NCBI GenBank assembly: GCA_030637065.1
Contig: DAOVVQ010000012.1
Location: 1 to 28,206, forward strand
Direction of reading: 5' to 3'
Origin: Planctomycetota bacterium
GTDB lineage: Bacteria > Planctomycetota > Phycisphaerae > Sedimentisphaerales > Anaerohalosphaeraceae
DNA: 28,206 nt
The position numbers and the translations under genes were made by a program. Within the stretch, counting starts at the first letter, position 1. Every line of letters begins with the position of its first letter. This document shows, one piece after another, positions 15,694 to 23,156 of the stretch. The notes below the pieces were generated by a model. It saw nothing but the letters and a program-made list of their open reading frames with translations, was not told where the DNA came from and searched no databases.

Positions 15694-16929
15694 TCAATTC
15701 CGCGTATTTTCAATGAGGCTGTCAAATATGCCTGACAGTTCTCCGCTCAGTTTTTCGATGTTGAAGTGATCTTCGATGAACTGTCGTCCGCACCTTCCCA
15801 TCTGCGGCCAGATATCCGGGTTATCGATAAGATATCCCAGCCGGTCAACCAGGGCGTCTGCATCCCTTTCCGGAACGAGAAAACCCGATTTCCCGTCGAC
15901 AACCACTTCGCCGATGCCGCTGTGCAGTGTCGATACGACCGGCAAACCCATCGCGCACGCCTCCTTCAGCACCACAGGAGCACTTTCCATATCGCCGTCG
16001 GCGGCGGTTACGCTCGGGAGAAGAAAGAGATGCGCCCTTGCGTAAAGACCGATCACTTCGTCCTGATCGACCGAACCTGAGAACTTGACATGATCTTCGA
16101 CATGGAGCTGCGAAGTTAAAGACATCAGGCTGTCTTTGAGAACACCGCCGCCGGCGATCAGCAGTTCCACTTTTTTTCCGCGATCGATCAGTTTTGCCAC
16201 CGCCCGGATGGCGTATTCGTGCCCCTTTTTTTCCGTCAGTCTGCCTACCATCAGTATCCTTACCGTCTCGCCCTCCGCAACGGTCCTTTCCGAGTATTCG
16301 AACCTCTGCAAATCGACGCCCATCTGGTGGACAATTATTCGGTCCGCCGGACAATTCAGTTCCAACAGCCTGTTCTTCCAGTGTTCACTTGTCGGAAGGA
16401 ACAGGTCGCCCTTTTGAAACAACTCGTCATAAGCATTATCACCGTGGGTTACGAGATAGCTTGAAATGTCGAATCCGTGAAACGCGGTGCATACCCTGGC
16501 CCGGATGCCGCCGTCTTTCAGAAAAGCGCCGACAATTCCAAGTGTACCATAATGGCACTGGACAATGTCGAATCGGCCTTTTATGAATTCGAGAAGGAGA
16601 TAGAGCCTCTTTAGCGAAAGCCCCTTTTTGCGCAGAATGAACATCTTCAAGCACCTGAGCATATTGCCGGGACTGCGGGGTAAATTCAGGACCACCAGAC
16701 CCAAGGCCATGACCATACACAGAAATTTGTTCCCGGGAGCCGAAGGGATGTAGCAGGTGCGATCCGCCAGATCGTATTTGTCAAAATCCGGGTGGACCTT
16801 TGATTCGTTAGCCGGTGAAAACGCAAATATACGCACATCATGGCCCATATCCAAGAGGCCCGTGATCTGGTGCAGAATAAACGTCTCCGATAAGCATGGG
16901 AACTTGTAGGTAAGCACGGCTATTTTCAT
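15694..16929 (-). CDS. GT4 glycosyltransferase (colanic-acid WcaL-like)
   Basis: A 411-residue GT-B retaining glycosyltransferase that builds a polysaccharide repeat unit on the cytoplasmic side. The N-terminal half begins MKIAVLTYKFPCLSETFIL, the usual opening of the WcaL/AmsK type. The C-terminal half has VGRLTEKKGHEYAI at 228-241 and the donor-site E-x7-E motif E315...E323 (ESAPVVLKE). The start ATG lies 4 nt after the stop of the GT2 gene, with AAAGG upstream, so translation is probably coupled. It is clearly paralogous to the gene at 17933-19192: the C-terminal stretches GKSGFLV, RLGYLI and MGRCGR are shared. The donor sugar cannot be told from sequence. Confidence 0.94.
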   Translation of the reverse strand: MKIAVLTYKFPCLSETFILHQITGLLDMGHDVRIFAFSPANESKVHPDFDKYDLADRTCYIPSAPGNKFLCMVMALGLVVLNLPRSPGNMLRCLKMFILRKKGLSLKRLYLLLEFIKGRFDIVQCHYGTLGIVGAFLKDGGIRARVCTAFHGFDISSYLVTHGDNAYDELFQKGDLFLPTSEHWKNRLLELNCPADRIIVHQMGVDLQRFEYSERTVAEGETVRILMVGRLTEKKGHEYAIRAVAKLIDRGKKVELLIAGGGVLKDSLMSLTSQLHVEDHVKFSGSVDQDEVIGLYARAHLFLLPSVTAADGDMESAPVVLKEACAMGLPVVSTLHSGIGEVVVDGKSGFLVPERDADALVDRLGYLIDNPDIWPQMGRCGRQFIEDHFNIEKLSGELSGIFDSLIENTRN

Positions 16930-16933
16930 GATA

Positions 16934-17923
16934 TTATGCCTTTCGCAGACCGCGCAACAGTTTTTTCAATCCGAAATATACCCTGAAACAAAACGGGGCC
17001 GTCCGCGGAAGGGCCATTCTCAACCTCATCTCGGTCTTTAACGATTTTGGCAGAAGGGCATCGAAGCGGTTTACCATCTCGCTGACATCCGCAAATCTGT
17101 TGTCCCTCATAATACCGCGCATCCATTGTCTTAACATTTCGCCGGCCAACGGTTGAAACTCCCCCAGCCGCCCCTCGCCGTCCGAGAGTTCCAGATGGCG
17201 GCTGATCAGGTCGCAGCGCTGTCTCACGAGATACCTGTTTTTATCGGTGATGCATCCCGGCATGCCCCAGTAATAAACACCGATAGGCTCGGCTACGAAG
17301 CCGACTTTCGGCCACCTGTACGCTATCCTCAAAAACATATCGACATCCTGGGCCCACAACTGCCCCACGAGAAACATCCCAGCCTCGTCAAAAACCTGTC
17401 GCTTGATAATGGCTGTGCTCGTCCGGGCATAGAATCCGACAAGATAGGCCCGCAAACAATCCTCGAAATATTCTTTACCGTCGAGCAACTTTTCAAGATC
17501 AGCCAATTTGAATCCAGGCTTGTCTGTTTTGCCATCGGGTGTTCGTATCACGAAATTACCACAGGACCAGACAAGGTCTTTGTTACGCCTGAGATGCTCG
17601 ATCTGGAGTTTCAGTTTGTCCTTCAGCCAGTAGTCATCGGCGTCGAGAAAGGCGATCCATTCGCCACGGGCGGCCTCGATGCCGGCATTGCGGGCCACGC
17701 TGGCGCCGGCGTTTTCCTGGCGGATATAACGCACCGACGAACCGTATCCCTTGACCACCTCGCCGGTCCCGTCGGTCGAGCCGTCATCGACGACAATGAC
17801 CTCGTCCGGGGAGTGGCTTTGCGCCAGAACGCTGTCAATTGCCCGTCCGATGTACTTCTCGGCATTGTAAGCGGGAATTACCGCGCTGACACTGTATGAT
17901 TTTTCGTTAATGTTCAAGTTCAC
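16934..17923 (-). CDS. GT2 family glycosyltransferase
   Basis: A 329-residue GT-A inverting glycosyltransferase. The opening VSAVIPAYNAEKYIGRAIDS (residues 12-31), VVDDGSTDGT with D46/D47, and the metal-binding FLDADDYW with D94 and D96 are standard GT2 features. There is no transmembrane segment, so it acts at the inner face of the membrane on lipid-linked intermediates. The C-terminal third contains Arg-rich helices and no recognisable extra domain. The start is GTG, 9 nt after the preceding GT4 stop, with a poor SD, which suggests coupling. It lies between two paralogous GT4 genes, so the three enzymes probably add successive sugars to one repeat unit. Confidence 0.93.
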   Translation of the reverse strand: MNLNINEKSYSVSAVIPAYNAEKYIGRAIDSVLAQSHSPDEVIVVDDGSTDGTGEVVKGYGSSVRYIRQENAGASVARNAGIEAARGEWIAFLDADDYWLKDKLKLQIEHLRRNKDLVWSCGNFVIRTPDGKTDKPGFKLADLEKLLDGKEYFEDCLRAYLVGFYARTSTAIIKRQVFDEAGMFLVGQLWAQDVDMFLRIAYRWPKVGFVAEPIGVYYWGMPGCITDKNRYLVRQRCDLISRHLELSDGEGRLGEFQPLAGEMLRQWMRGIMRDNRFADVSEMVNRFDALLPKSLKTEMRLRMALPRTAPFCFRVYFGLKKLLRGLRKA

Positions 17924-17932
17924 CCGGCCAGT

Positions 17933-19192
17933 TTAACCTGTTTGCGCTCCCGGCTCAACCCTGCCTTCGAGCAAATCCAGATACATCCGCTCCAGCTTCC
18001 GGTTTAAGGTCTTGATATCGTAATTCTTTTCGGCAAATTCCCGTCCGCATCGGCCCATCTCAGGCCACAAGTCCGAATGTTCGATAAGATACCCCAGCCG
18101 TTCGGTTAGAGCATCGACATCTTTTTCGGCAACCAGAAAGCCGGATTTGCCGTCAAGAACGGTTTCCAGAAAAGCATTGTGCCTTGTGGCCACCACCGGC
18201 AAACCGCAGGCCTGCGCTTCGACCAGCACTACGCCCTGGCCTTCCATGTTGCCATCGCTTGCCTTGACACTTGGATGCAGGAATATATGCGACGACTCGT
18301 AAAGCTCATCCAGCCGATCGTCCTGGACCCAGCCCGCCAGGTTGATTATATGACCTGCATCGAGACTGTCTATGAGCTCCTGCAATGATTGCCGCAGCGG
18401 CCCATCGCCAACGATCGTATAAGAAATCCTGACGTTCGGATACTTCTTTGCCAACAGGGCCACACTTCGGATGGCATACTCCCTGCCCTTCATTTCCACC
18501 AACCGCCCTACACTGAGAATATTTATGCGATTATCCGGCCCGATCTTTCTTTCCGCATATACCATTCTTTCCAGATGAATACCCATTGGCATCTTGTCCA
18601 TCTTTTCGACCGGACCGTTCAACCGGATCATCTTTTCGAGTGTCGCCTCGCTATTATAAGTAAACAGATCGCCATGCGAGAAAAGACCCTCATAAACATC
18701 GCTACCGTGCCGACGAACATAGGTTGTAACATCATAACCGTGAAACGTAGTGACGAGTTTGGCCTTTATACCCAGCCGTTTCAGAGACGATCCGATGACG
18801 CCGTTGGGGCCGAAGTGGCAGTGAATGACATCGAATCTTTTACGCAGGAACTCAAGGGCGAGAAACAACGTCTTGTAGGAGAACCCGCTGTCGCAGACCA
18901 ACAGATTGTAGAGAATCTTAACCGTGGCAAACGGCCTTATCAGGAACACCGGAACAATTGCGGACAACGCCTTCAATCTGCATACTGTCTTGTTACGGGG
19001 TATTATTGCCGGATAATGGACCCGGTCGGTCAGGCGGTATTTTTCAACATCGTCCTGAACCGTGGCCTCGGCGGGATCGAACATGGCAAAGATCTCGACC
19101 TCGTGTCCATTGTCTATGAGCCCTGTGATCTGGTTGACCACAAAGCTCTCGGACAACTTCGGAAACCCGCTTACCATAAATGCTATTTTCAT
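17933..19192 (-). CDS. GT4 glycosyltransferase, paralogue of the 15694-16929 gene
   Basis: A 419-residue GT-B glycosyltransferase. It opens MKIAFMVSGFPKLSESFVV, with SVGRLVEMKGREYAIRS in the middle and E-x7-E at E317...E325 (EGQGVVLVE). The start is the ATG at 19192, which matches the paralogue's N-terminus; an in-frame GTG at 19201 adds three residues. Compared with the second GT4, both halves align without obvious gaps, and the block GKSGFLV-RLGYLI-MGRCGR is nearly identical, so they derive from a duplication that now brackets the GT2 gene. Different acceptor or donor sugars are likely, since both copies keep the catalytic motifs. The gene begins 55 bp after the upstream alkaline-phosphatase-superfamily gene. 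Confidence 0.94.
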   Translation of the reverse strand: MKIAFMVSGFPKLSESFVVNQITGLIDNGHEVEIFAMFDPAEATVQDDVEKYRLTDRVHYPAIIPRNKTVCRLKALSAIVPVFLIRPFATVKILYNLLVCDSGFSYKTLFLALEFLRKRFDVIHCHFGPNGVIGSSLKRLGIKAKLVTTFHGYDVTTYVRRHGSDVYEGLFSHGDLFTYNSEATLEKMIRLNGPVEKMDKMPMGIHLERMVYAERKIGPDNRINILSVGRLVEMKGREYAIRSVALLAKKYPNVRISYTIVGDGPLRQSLQELIDSLDAGHIINLAGWVQDDRLDELYESSHIFLHPSVKASDGNMEGQGVVLVEAQACGLPVVATRHNAFLETVLDGKSGFLVAEKDVDALTERLGYLIEHSDLWPEMGRCGREFAEKNYDIKTLNRKLERMYLDLLEGRVEPGAQTG

Positions 19193-19247
19193 TACAACCA
19201 CTTAACTTTCAGGATTCGTTTTTAATATTCGGCCTTTGCCCGTTTTT

Positions 19248-20882
19248 TTACAGATAGCCTAAGTCTTTCAAACGCTGCTCTATCTTCTTTTCATCTTCGC
19301 CGGAGTATGGCCCGTCCGCTTTTGTCGTCGTCCCCGCTGAGACATCGCTGTGCCGGACAGGCCCCAGCCGGTCCCTGAAACCATCCTCGAACATCTCTTC
19401 GACAACCCGGCCGTCCATACCACTGTCGACAGGCAAACCCAGATAATAGAGCATGGTTGGCGTCATATCGATCAGCCGTGCACGCATCGAGTCCTGCTGA
19501 CGGACACCTTCGCCAACCGCCAGAACAACGCCGTCTTTGTGATGTTTGCCAGCATGATTGTCAACGCCAAACACTATCGGATCGAAGATGCCCTTATTAA
19601 ACCGGTATGCCCCGGTACAGGAATATCCGGCGGCAGGCTCTATCACCAGATCCGGCATATTTTTCATGTGAGGGCCCTTGAAGACGTCCTGCTTGCGATG
19701 GACAGCCAGGAGAACTTCGCATCCGGTTTCGGGATCACGGATCGAGCAAAGTTTGTCGATCAAAATATTGGCCAGGATATCCCGCTGGGACTGTTCTTCT
19801 TCGAGAAGATAGATGAACCCTTCATTGCCGCGGCCAAGGGCAAGCGCCCGGGACCCTTGCAGCACGATGGGCACAATATCGGGATTCAGCCGTTTTTCAA
19901 CCTTTGAAAGAGACTGCTTCGACAGAAACGGCCTAAAGTACCTTCCAAGCCCGAATTTCCGCGTAAATCGTTTCAGAAGAGGTGTCCGAAAGGCCTTGAG
20001 ATTGACTTTAAGAAGCCCTTCCTGCTGTAACCAGTTACCCACATTGAATCGTTTTTGGTGCAACTGAAAGCCATGATCCGAGACTGCCAGGGTCAGGTAA
20101 TCGCCGCCGACGGACTTTTCGAAATCGGCACGGACCTTTCGAATGCACCTGTCCAGCACCTTGTAAAAGTTGTCGAAGATGAACTTGCGTCTCTCGTCAT
20201 CGAAATCAGGGTGGCTTTCGTCCAGATAACCCCACAGCAAATGCTGGCAGACATCCGTGGCCTGAAAGTGGACCATGAACACGTCCAGCGGCTCCTTATT
20301 GATAATGAACTCAGCGGCCCGGGCCCGGTTTTCAACGATCCCCGCCATTTGCCGGACAAAGACTTCGAACTGCTCACCGGTTGGGTATTCTCTTGGGACA
20401 TTTTGCATGTTGAAAACGTGGTATTCCGGGATCGCCTCGAGCAGTTGCCCTTTCAAACCTTCCGGGTGCGTAAAACCGGACTCCAGCGACGGCGTCAATA
20501 TCCCCGTGACCATATATCCGTTGACCGGTTTGGGCGGATAGGTCATAGGCACATTAACCACTCCCACCCGCCGGCCGGCATCACCGGCAATTTCCCAAAT
20601 CGTTCTTCTCAGGGAATTGGAGCTTACATATCGCCTCGCCGCCTGTTTTCGATCCCAATAAGAAAAGTCAAACACGCCATTTGCGCCGGGATTGGTGCCC
20701 GTCTGAAAACTACCCCACGCCGCTGGCGTAATCGCAGGCAACGTGGATTCGAGTACTCCCCCGGCCCCTGCGGCGAGCAGTTCCTTGAGATGCGGCATAC
20801 AGCCGGCCTCGACCGCCGGACCAAGCACCGACCACGTCCCGCCGTCAATGCCTATTATAAGAATCTTTCGTTTCATGCTCAT
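19248..20882 (-). CDS. Alkaline phosphatase superfamily protein, phosphodiesterase/NPP-like
   Basis: A 544-residue protein of the type I phosphodiesterase/nucleotide pyrophosphatase branch. The metal-site set is complete by motif: D13 (IIGIDGGTW), T52 as likely nucleophile (PAITPAAW, before TGTNPGANGVFDF), D210 and H214 (FQATDVCQHLLW), D269-H270 (VSDHGF) and H447 (KHHKDG). No signal peptide is evident, so it may act in the cytoplasm. The C-terminus after about residue 505 is a polar linker ending in KKIEQRLKDLGYL, a tail also found on the next-door protein. Such genes recur in polysaccharide clusters, where they may cleave or transfer a phospho-substituent; the exact reaction is unknown. It lies 23 nt downstream of the related gene and precedes the GT4-GT2-GT4 set. 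Confidence 0.85.
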   Translation of the reverse strand: MSMKRKILIIGIDGGTWSVLGPAVEAGCMPHLKELLAAGAGGVLESTLPAITPAAWGSFQTGTNPGANGVFDFSYWDRKQAARRYVSSNSLRRTIWEIAGDAGRRVGVVNVPMTYPPKPVNGYMVTGILTPSLESGFTHPEGLKGQLLEAIPEYHVFNMQNVPREYPTGEQFEVFVRQMAGIVENRARAAEFIINKEPLDVFMVHFQATDVCQHLLWGYLDESHPDFDDERRKFIFDNFYKVLDRCIRKVRADFEKSVGGDYLTLAVSDHGFQLHQKRFNVGNWLQQEGLLKVNLKAFRTPLLKRFTRKFGLGRYFRPFLSKQSLSKVEKRLNPDIVPIVLQGSRALALGRGNEGFIYLLEEEQSQRDILANILIDKLCSIRDPETGCEVLLAVHRKQDVFKGPHMKNMPDLVIEPAAGYSCTGAYRFNKGIFDPIVFGVDNHAGKHHKDGVVLAVGEGVRQQDSMRARLIDMTPTMLYYLGLPVDSGMDGRVVEEMFEDGFRDRLGPVRHSDVSAGTTTKADGPYSGEDEKKIEQRLKDLGYL

Positions 20883-20905
20883 AGCTGCACAGTCCGCATA
20901 TCTTA

Positions 20906-21916
20906 CTAATCAAAATAGCCTAATGATCTTAACTTTTCCTCGATCTTTGACTTATCTTCGGCGCCTGCATCGTCATCTGGGGCAGCATTTTCCTCCGCGG
21001 GTTTGCTTTCCGCTGTGGCGGATCTATCTTCGCCGGGTCGCTTTTCCTTTTCGATCACCAGCCAGGGGACATCGAGAAGATAAGGGTTCTTTGAGCCGGG
21101 TGTATGTGTGTAGCAGCGGTTTTCGCCCAATTGCTCGCCGTGATCGGAGCTGACAACTATCCTGCCCGACAGATGCCCCAGCAGCACCGCAACCTGCTCG
21201 AGCACGATCTCAAGATTGGCCATATACGCCTGACGCAGGCCCTTATCGCCGTACTTTCGCCTCACCGCGTCCATCGGAGATTTGGCGGCCATCCCAAGAA
21301 AACCCCTCAATAACCATTCGGGATGATCGCCCAGAATGCGGTTGTTCTTAAACAGCGGCATCAACCGTTTCAGCCAGGTCCGCTGGGACCTCGACCCTGC
21401 GCCGCCTAAGTCCGTCCCGGCAAGAACCCGTCCGGTATCCATATCGGGCAGCGGAAAACCGCAACGGTCATCGGCCAGGCTCAGATACGGCGAATGTGGC
21501 TGAAGGTAATGAATAATCATTCTTTTATCGGGGTGGTTTGCCGCTGCATCGATCGCCGCCTTCGTCACGGTTTCAGGTCGAACCGTCCCTAACTCCGGCT
21601 CCCATCCGCTCTCCCAGACGTCATACACCTTCGGAAAATGGTCCATCGCGGAAAAACCCTTAACCGCCTTGACCGAGTTTATGTAAGGATTGGCGGAAAC
21701 ATAAACCACATCGTCGTAATATTGCGTAAAAGAGTTGTCGCGCCACTCGACAGTCGCGGTACCGACCGTATTTATGCGGCTCAGCCGGCCTCCACTGAGG
21801 TATTTACTCCACACCTTCTCGAAGTAATCGTAACGGCAGGCATCGAGGATTACCAGGTAATCCCACCGCTCCTCCATCACGTTTGTTCGGTTTATAGTTT
21901 TGTTGCAATAGGACAT
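20906..21916 (-). CDS. Alkaline phosphatase superfamily (sulfatase-like) protein of a polysaccharide cluster
   Basis: A 336-residue protein, probably the first gene of the biosynthesis operon. The ATG at 21916 has GGAG 5 nt upstream; the in-frame TTG at 21934 is rejected. Visible family marks are YLVILDACRYDYFE (D25 metal ligand), GTATVEW (T55 the likely nucleophile), IIHYLQPHSPY, and SSDHGEQLGE with CYTHTP. It lacks the CxPSR formylglycine core, so it is not a classical sulfatase. There is no signal peptide. An acidic, Ala/Glu/Asp-rich linker is followed by KIEEKLRSLGYFD, similar to the tail of the next gene product. From memory, similar proteins occur in archaeal and bacterial glycan clusters without a proven function. 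Hydrolysis or transfer of a sulfo- or phospho-group is the best inference. Confidence 0.8.
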   Translation of the reverse strand: MSYCNKTINRTNVMEERWDYLVILDACRYDYFEKVWSKYLSGGRLSRINTVGTATVEWRDNSFTQYYDDVVYVSANPYINSVKAVKGFSAMDHFPKVYDVWESGWEPELGTVRPETVTKAAIDAAANHPDKRMIIHYLQPHSPYLSLADDRCGFPLPDMDTGRVLAGTDLGGAGSRSQRTWLKRLMPLFKNNRILGDHPEWLLRGFLGMAAKSPMDAVRRKYGDKGLRQAYMANLEIVLEQVAVLLGHLSGRIVVSSDHGEQLGENRCYTHTPGSKNPYLLDVPWLVIEKEKRPGEDRSATAESKPAEENAAPDDDAGAEDKSKIEEKLRSLGYFD

Positions 21917-22065
21917 CTCAACTCCGCCGGACAACTATTTGACCACCACGTTCAGTTGTTTCTGGGTAATCCGTACGATCCGGTAACCAAAGAATCTGTC
22001 ACACAAATAAGAGGTGTAAGATAACTGAATACCCCAATTATAGCAAGCGTGAAAAACGATTCAAA

Positions 22066-22137
22066 CTTTTGGATCAGGCCCGTCTGAAAGCCCGTCTGGC
22101 TAAACCTGTTCAAAATCTGTATCAGCAGCAGATCCAC
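22066..22137 (-). pseudogene. Short remnant of a Wzx-type flippase gene
   Basis: Minus-strand translation gives a stretch with DLLLIQILNRFSQTGFQ followed by TGLIQK. This matches the early region of MOP/Wzx flippases; the intact flippase in this window has VLTTFTSTGFSAALIQKK at the corresponding place. The match stops after LIQK, and the frame ends at a stop at 21952. The DNA differs from the intact copy, so it would come from a different homologue. It lies inside the putative leader of the 21916 operon. Confidence 0.4.
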
Positions 22138-22146
22138 ACCCAATTC

Positions 22147-22175
22147 ATTATACTAAACTAACAAATTTTCCTCAA
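22147..22175 (-). promoter_or_regulatory. Sigma-70-like promoter for the minus-strand biosynthesis operon
   Basis: On the minus strand, TTGAGG (22175-22170), a 17-nt spacer and a perfect TATAAT (22152-22147) are present. Transcription would start near 22140, giving a leader of about 220 nt before the ATG at 21916. The region is AT-rich and the next upstream gene points the other way. Confidence 0.5.
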
Positions 22176-22215
22176 ATTATAACTACCTGGAGGCCATTGT
22201 GCCGGGGTTTGGCAT

Positions 22216-22243
22216 TTGACTTTGTACTCTGAAGTGTTATTAT
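22216..22243 (+). promoter_or_regulatory. Sigma-70-like promoter for the plus-strand methyltransferase
   Basis: TTGACT (22216-22221), a 16-nt spacer and TATTAT (22238-22243), each one base off consensus. Start near 22250, about 80 nt before the ATG at 22330. It overlaps the upstream alternative start of that frame (TTG at 22216), which therefore cannot be translated from this transcript. Confidence 0.5.
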
Positions 22244-22329
22244 GCGGGCAATTGGGGTGTTTGCAACCCAGCCGACACCCTGTAGAGGTCATGCATGCCG
22301 TCAGGCTTGCCGAATACAGGACTCTTGTA

Positions 22330-23073
22330 ATGAAAAACAGAGATAAATGGAAACCAAGCAAGTATGTTTATAAGAAGGGAAAGCTGACAGGGTCCAGAAA
22401 CGTTGAAGAGGTCGCAATCGGCTCAAGATTAATCGCTGACATTACCGCAGCCTATTACGATGCAAACATCAAAAAATATGTCAGCGGTATATTGCTGGAC
22501 GTAGGTTGTGGGAAAGTGCCTCTATTTGGTGCATATAAGGAGTATGTTACTGATAATATCTGCATAGACTGGGAGGCATCTTTGCATGAAAATGAGTATA
22601 CGGATCTTGAGTGCGATCTAACAAAGAATCTTCCTTTGGGGGATGAAGAATTTGATACAATTATTCTTTCAGACGTTCTCGAACACATTCCTGAACCGAG
22701 ACGTCTTTGTGATGAGATCTATAGGGTTTTGTCACGGAATGGAAGAATAATAATGAATGTGCCTTTCTACTACTGGCTTCACGAACAACCCCACGACTAC
22801 TACAGATATACTGAATTTGCACTACGGCGTTTCGTCGAATCATCAGGTTTCAAGGTAGTGCTATTAGAACCCACAGGCGGCGCTCCGGAGATCATGGCAG
22901 ACATCCTCGCAAAGAATATACTATGTGTCCCTATAATAGGAAGACTAATAGCAGCCATGGTTCAATATACTACCTCTGTTTTCATAAAGACAAGAATTGG
23001 TAAGAAAATTTCAAAACGTACTGGCAAAAAGTTTCCACTTGGATACTTCCTGGTCGCAGAAAAAGAAACCTGA
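22330..23073 (+). CDS. Class I SAM-dependent methyltransferase
   Basis: A 247-residue cytoplasmic methyltransferase with motif I ILLDVGCGKVP (D57 to G61), an acidic strand-2 region (ICIDWEAS), LSDVLEHIPEP as motif post-II, and IIMNVPFYYWLHEQPHDYYRYTE, broken here as IIMNVPFYYW and HDYYRYTE, typical of sugar or glycan O-methyltransferase-like proteins in polysaccharide clusters. The start at 22330 has AGGA (22318-22321) upstream and lies behind the promoter at 22216-22243; longer starts (22216, 22291) are less likely. The gene is visibly AT-richer than its neighbours and points the opposite way to both minus-strand runs, which suggests later insertion. It is convergent with the unknown gene at 23157, with an 83-bp gap. 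Confidence 0.9.
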   Translation: MKNRDKWKPSKYVYKKGKLTGSRNVEEVAIGSRLIADITAAYYDANIKKYVSGILLDVGCGKVPLFGAYKEYVTDNICIDWEASLHENEYTDLECDLTKNLPLGDEEFDTIILSDVLEHIPEPRRLCDEIYRVLSRNGRIIMNVPFYYWLHEQPHDYYRYTEFALRRFVESSGFKVVLLEPTGGAPEIMADILAKNILCVPIIGRLIAAMVQYTTSVFIKTRIGKKISKRTGKKFPLGYFLVAEKET

Positions 23074-23094
23074 CAGTGCGATAATGTGACGGAA

Positions 23095-23109
23095 GGCTTT
23101 GTTGCATAA
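23095..23109 (+). other. Possible solitary insertion-sequence end
   Basis: GGCTTTGTTGCATAA differs at one base from the outer end of IS903-type (IS5 family) terminal repeats as I remember them (GGCTTTGTTGAATAA). No transposase and no facing partner copy was found in the window, so it may be chance or an old scar next to the AT-rich methyltransferase gene. Confidence 0.2.
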
Positions 23110-23156
23110 CCAGGCGTGTAATTCAGGAAATGTCGGGGGCAGTCGCTGAAAAACCT

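Noticed and set aside
18389..19225. Plus-strand open frame of 278 codons
   Set aside because: It is antisense to the GT4 gene with its intact E-x7-E motif; composition is that of a shadow frame.
20055..20909. Plus-strand open frame of 284 codons
   Set aside because: It is antisense to the NPP-like gene with its complete metal-site motifs; no domain is visible.
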